Shown piece by piece: positions 61,482-64,000 of a DNA stretch of 64,000 nucleotides. Location: positions 39,773-103,772 of the forward strand of contig NZ_JAALCR010000024.1 in assembly GCF_011065895.1 (NCBI RefSeq). Reading direction: 5' to 3'. Each line of letters opens with the position of its first letter. The stretch's first letter is position 1. The notes below the pieces were generated by a model, which saw nothing but the letters and a program-made list of their open reading frames with translations, searched no databases and was not told the DNA's origin. The translations under genes were made by a program, and so were the position numbers. Source of the stretch: Paludisphaera rhizosphaerae (lineage in GTDB: Bacteria > Planctomycetota > Planctomycetia > Isosphaerales > Isosphaeraceae).

Positions 61482-63446
61482 ATGTACGTAAGGAAGCGAG
61501 GCGGTCGGTGGCTGTTGCTGCTGACGCTGGCTTGCGCCGGCTGCCGCCAGTCCACGCCCGTCGAGGACCTGCCTGGCGTCCGCGAGTCGCTCGACGCGGT
61601 CGGAGTCCGTCTGGGCGCGGTCAAGTCTGAGCACGAGTTGACCGCCGCTGTCACCCGCCAGTCGCAACTCCTTTCGTGGCTCAAGCATTCCGAACGCGAG
61701 GCGTTGGGCCGCAACGCCGTCCGATTCCGCTCCGATGCACCGACGATCGTCGCCGTCGCCTGTCCCGCGAAGTCGGCCCCCTTCTGGTTGTCCGATCAGG
61801 GCTTCCGACGTTCCGGGCGATCGATCCAGGTCGACGGCCTCTCCTGGGAGGTTCACGAGCGGACGTTCACGGCCGGTTGGGTCGGACTCGGAGTCAACGG
61901 CCTCGACCGCACCTCCGACGACCATTACGCGGCGTTCGTCCGGCCTGCCACCGGAGGGGCCTTGGCTCTTGAGGCGCTGGAGGTCCGTCCCGACCCCGAG
62001 ACCGCATGGCGGGTGGTTGAAGCTCGCGAGGGCGTCAGCGCGGCCAGCGACCGTCACCGACCGATCGCCGACTTGCCTGCGGAGCTTGACGGCTCAGTCC
62101 TGCTGCAACCGGCTCACGACCGTCGGCACGCCGGGGTCGTGGCTGTCGGCCGCATCTGGAAAACGCATTCCGCCTCCTCGCCGATCCCCGATCAGGTGAG
62201 CGTGAGCCTCGGAGAGGATCCCGCGCATCGGCTGGTCTGGAGTTGGCGGACATCCGCCGATGTAACCAAGAGCCTTGTCCGGATCGCGCCTGCGAAGTTC
62301 CAGACGCCCGAGGAAGACCCGACCTCGCCGCCCGAACTGCTCGACCTACGGTTGGTGGATGGCCGCTCAAGCACGATCCGAACGTCGACCGTCGTGAACG
62401 ACCCGCTGATCCGTCGCCATACGGTCGTCGTCGACGACCTGGAACCGGATACGGTCTACTACTATTCGGTCGGCGACGGCTCTCCCGAGCGCTGGGGTCC
62501 GTGGAGGACGGTTCGCACCGGCCCCGCCCGGCCCAAGCGACTGGAGTTCCTTTATCTGGGGGACGCCCAGACCGGCTTCGAGTCCTGGGGGAACCTCCTC
62601 ACCGCCGCATACCGCCGTCATCCAGGTCTCGACTTCGCCCTCCTGGCCGGCGACCTCGTGGATCGAGGCAACGAGCGGACGAACTGGGACCACTTCTTCA
62701 TGCGAGCCGCTCCGGTTTTCGACCGGCTCCCCCTGATGCCGGCGGCCGGCAACCACGAGTACCTGGACCAGGGCCCCCGACTCTACAACTCATTCTTCCG
62801 CCTTCCGCAGAACGGCCCGACCGACCTGGCGCCGGGGTTAGCGTACACCTTCCATTACGGCGGGGCGTTCTTCGCGGTCCTCGACGGAACCTCGGCCGTC
62901 TGGAGCGAGGCCGAGGCCGTTCGGCAGGCTGAGTGGCTCGACTCCGCGCTGGCGAGCACCCACGCCGACTGGAAGTTCGTGATGTTCCACCACCCCATCT
63001 ATCCCTCGCACCCCTGGCGCGACAACCCAACCCTCCGCAAGCACTGGGTCCCCGTTTTCGATCGCCACCACGTCGATATGGTCCTCCAGGGTCACGACCA
63101 CGCCTACCTTCGCACCCCGCCAATGCGCAACCACCAGCGCGTCTCCACGCCGGCCGACGGAACTGTCTACGTCGTTTCCGTTTCCGGCGACAAATTCGTC
63201 CACGACCAGCCCCGTCGCGAGTACATCGAGGTCGGTCGAACCGACCTTTCGACCTACCAGACGATCGAGATCGACGAGCCCGAGGGCCGGCTGACCTACC
63301 GCTCCTGGACCGCCACCGGAGAGATCGCCGATTCTCTCGTCATCCAGAAATCCGTCGTCGATGATCAGAGGCGCTCGCTGGTGAAGGGCCGACAGACCTC
63401 GGTCGACCGCCTCGCGACACCCACCGACTCCCCCAGCCGCCACTGA
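61482..63446 (+). CDS. Lipoprotein with purple acid phosphatase-type metallophosphoesterase domain
   Basis: The 654-residue protein begins with a lipobox (LTLACAGC) after a hydrophobic stretch. A unique N-terminal region spans about 300 residues. A purple-acid-phosphatase fibronectin-like domain follows (VVVDDLEPDTVYYYSVGDG), then the calcineurin-type domain with FLYLGDAQTG, LLAGDLVDRG, PAAGNHEY, FVMFHHPIYPS and MVLQGHDHAYLR, which supply the dinuclear metal ligands. It should cleave phosphate esters in the periplasm or at the cell surface. ATG 61482 is chosen for its signal and a GGGAGGG 10 nt upstream. It is divergent from the metzincin-like gene. No Pho-box-like repeat is visible upstream. 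Confidence 0.85.
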   Translation: MYVRKRGGRWLLLLTLACAGCRQSTPVEDLPGVRESLDAVGVRLGAVKSEHELTAAVTRQSQLLSWLKHSEREALGRNAVRFRSDAPTIVAVACPAKSAPFWLSDQGFRRSGRSIQVDGLSWEVHERTFTAGWVGLGVNGLDRTSDDHYAAFVRPATGGALALEALEVRPDPETAWRVVEAREGVSAASDRHRPIADLPAELDGSVLLQPAHDRRHAGVVAVGRIWKTHSASSPIPDQVSVSLGEDPAHRLVWSWRTSADVTKSLVRIAPAKFQTPEEDPTSPPELLDLRLVDGRSSTIRTSTVVNDPLIRRHTVVVDDLEPDTVYYYSVGDGSPERWGPWRTVRTGPARPKRLEFLYLGDAQTGFESWGNLLTAAYRRHPGLDFALLAGDLVDRGNERTNWDHFFMRAAPVFDRLPLMPAAGNHEYLDQGPRLYNSFFRLPQNGPTDLAPGLAYTFHYGGAFFAVLDGTSAVWSEAEAVRQAEWLDSALASTHADWKFVMFHHPIYPSHPWRDNPTLRKHWVPVFDRHHVDMVLQGHDHAYLRTPPMRNHQRVSTPADGTVYVVSVSGDKFVHDQPRREYIEVGRTDLSTYQTIEIDEPEGRLTYRSWTATGEIADSLVIQKSVVDDQRRSLVKGRQTSVDRLATPTDSPSRH

Positions 63447-63824
63447 CCCGCCACCGCGATCCGCACGCCCCCGCCAATCTCGCGACCGTGGGTTTGATTG
63501 GCTTCCCTCGCACGGTTCATCCGCAGCCTTCAGCCAACGCAACCAAAATACCCGTAACAAGTTAACGCGACCCACGCGAGACTCCACGGTGGGTTCGTTC
63601 GCTAACATCTTGGGGTTGTCTCCCGGAACCCCGCCGACGAACTTGGTCCGCCGCCGCATACCATCGGCCGAATTATCAAAGTGCCATCTACCAATAACGT
63701 GGGCTCAAACCGCGCTGGGCGAACGAGGATTCAACATCCTCATCCGGGAATGCAGGACGAGCGGCCTGGATGCGGCGGTTGGGACGATTGCCCGATCTGA
63801 GACGCCATCAGTTGACATTCCTGT
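63447..63824. other. Intergenic region of about 380 bp, no gene recognised
   Basis: The stretch between the phosphatase and the edge fragment contains a low-quality plus-strand frame (63589 onward) with no family features, unusual composition and no ribosome binding site. No hairpin terminator or promoter was recognised. Confidence 0.5.
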
Positions 63825-64000
63825 TCACGGATGAGCGGCGAAGGCCGCTGGGGAAGGTTTCTGAAAGGACCCGTGAGGCTTCGCGAGTCGTCGCGGGGGC
63901 TTGGGGCGAGGTCGGCCCAGGCGCGAGGGGGGACGCGGGCGCTGGATGGCTACGAGGGCGTCGAGCCAGCGGGTCGGGTCGAGTTTCAGGCGTTGGAAGC
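63825..64000 (-). CDS. C-terminal fragment of an unidentified protein at the window edge
   Basis: The minus strand has an open frame entering from the right edge and ending at a stop at 63825-63827. The 57 visible residues are basic and Pro/Arg-rich after KLDPTRWLDALVAI. This kind of Arg/Pro/Lys tail after a short helix is compatible with the end of a DDE transposase or another DNA-binding protein, but no catalytic part is visible. Confidence 0.35.
   Translation of the reverse strand, partial: FQRLKLDPTRWLDALVAIQRPRPPSRLGRPRPKPPRRLAKPHGSFQKPSPAAFAAHP

Noticed and set aside
63589..63834. 81-codon plus-strand frame
   Set aside because: No ribosome binding site, no family and atypical composition; likely chance.

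Overview
The window looks like chromosomal DNA of a planctomycete, most likely of the family Isosphaeraceae (Paludisphaera or Singulisphaera type). The support is a very GC-rich coding style with many ATG/GTG starts, a DUF1559 pseudopilin-like protein, Tat-exported Gfo/Idh/MocA and TIM-barrel sugar proteins, hopanoid genes, futalosine-type menaquinone genes, LPS (lpxK, heptosyltransferase) genes and csrA. No rRNA, tRNA, CRISPR array, prophage or complete insertion sequence was recognised. The placement is inference; no database was searched.

Layout. 0-6.5 kb: an edge-truncated heptosyltransferase and lpxK on the minus strand, a small Mpo1-like membrane protein, a TolC-type lipoprotein with a long proline-rich tail and its own terminator, and a secreted BON-domain protein. 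6.7-10.6 kb: hopanoid genes shc-hpnH-hpnG. 10.6-13.1 kb: a small membrane protein and two TIM-barrel sugar isomerase/epimerase-like proteins, ended by a hairpin. 13.2-20.9 kb: a tightly coupled surface-glycan or glycolipid operon (GT2, CDP-alcohol phosphotransferase with an extra N-terminal domain, GT2, methyltransferase, polysaccharide deacetylase-like, GT4, GT9, and an unlisted 54-residue membrane peptide). 20.9-29.7 kb: minus-strand genes, namely DUF1559 and a dihaem cytochrome c peroxidase preceded by a perfect palindrome, then a six-gene operon of Gfo/Idh/MocA, AraC, tandem ThuA, epimerase, GH20-like and ThuA proteins that looks like an oxidative sugar-processing system. 31.3-40.4 kb: folD, an epimerase, a type IIA topoisomerase A/B pair and a three-gene ABC-2 transporter.

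40.6-51.1 kb: signalling and phosphate uptake. This part holds a diguanylate cyclase, a PhoR-like kinase, trxB, csrA convergent with and overlapping a PhoB-like regulator, an M20 amidohydrolase, a GT25 protein and pstSCAB. Upstream of both the phoB-like gene and pstS there are three ATGAA-like pentamers at an exact 11-bp spacing, which I read as a lineage-specific Pho box. 51.1-55.4 kb: an ArfB-like rescue factor, then a minus-strand lgt-deacetylase-methyltransferase-GT2-kinase cluster, followed by an intergenic element made of two inverted repeats. 55.8-60.3 kb: menaquinone genes mqnE, mqnP-like, SDR, ubiX and menG. 60.3-64 kb: a membrane-anchored metzincin-like protein, a purple-acid-phosphatase-like lipoprotein and an edge fragment.

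The strongest candidates for something undescribed are the shared 11-bp Pho box, the minus-strand oxidative sugar operon, and the two surface-glycan clusters with the unusual CDP-alcohol phosphotransferase.
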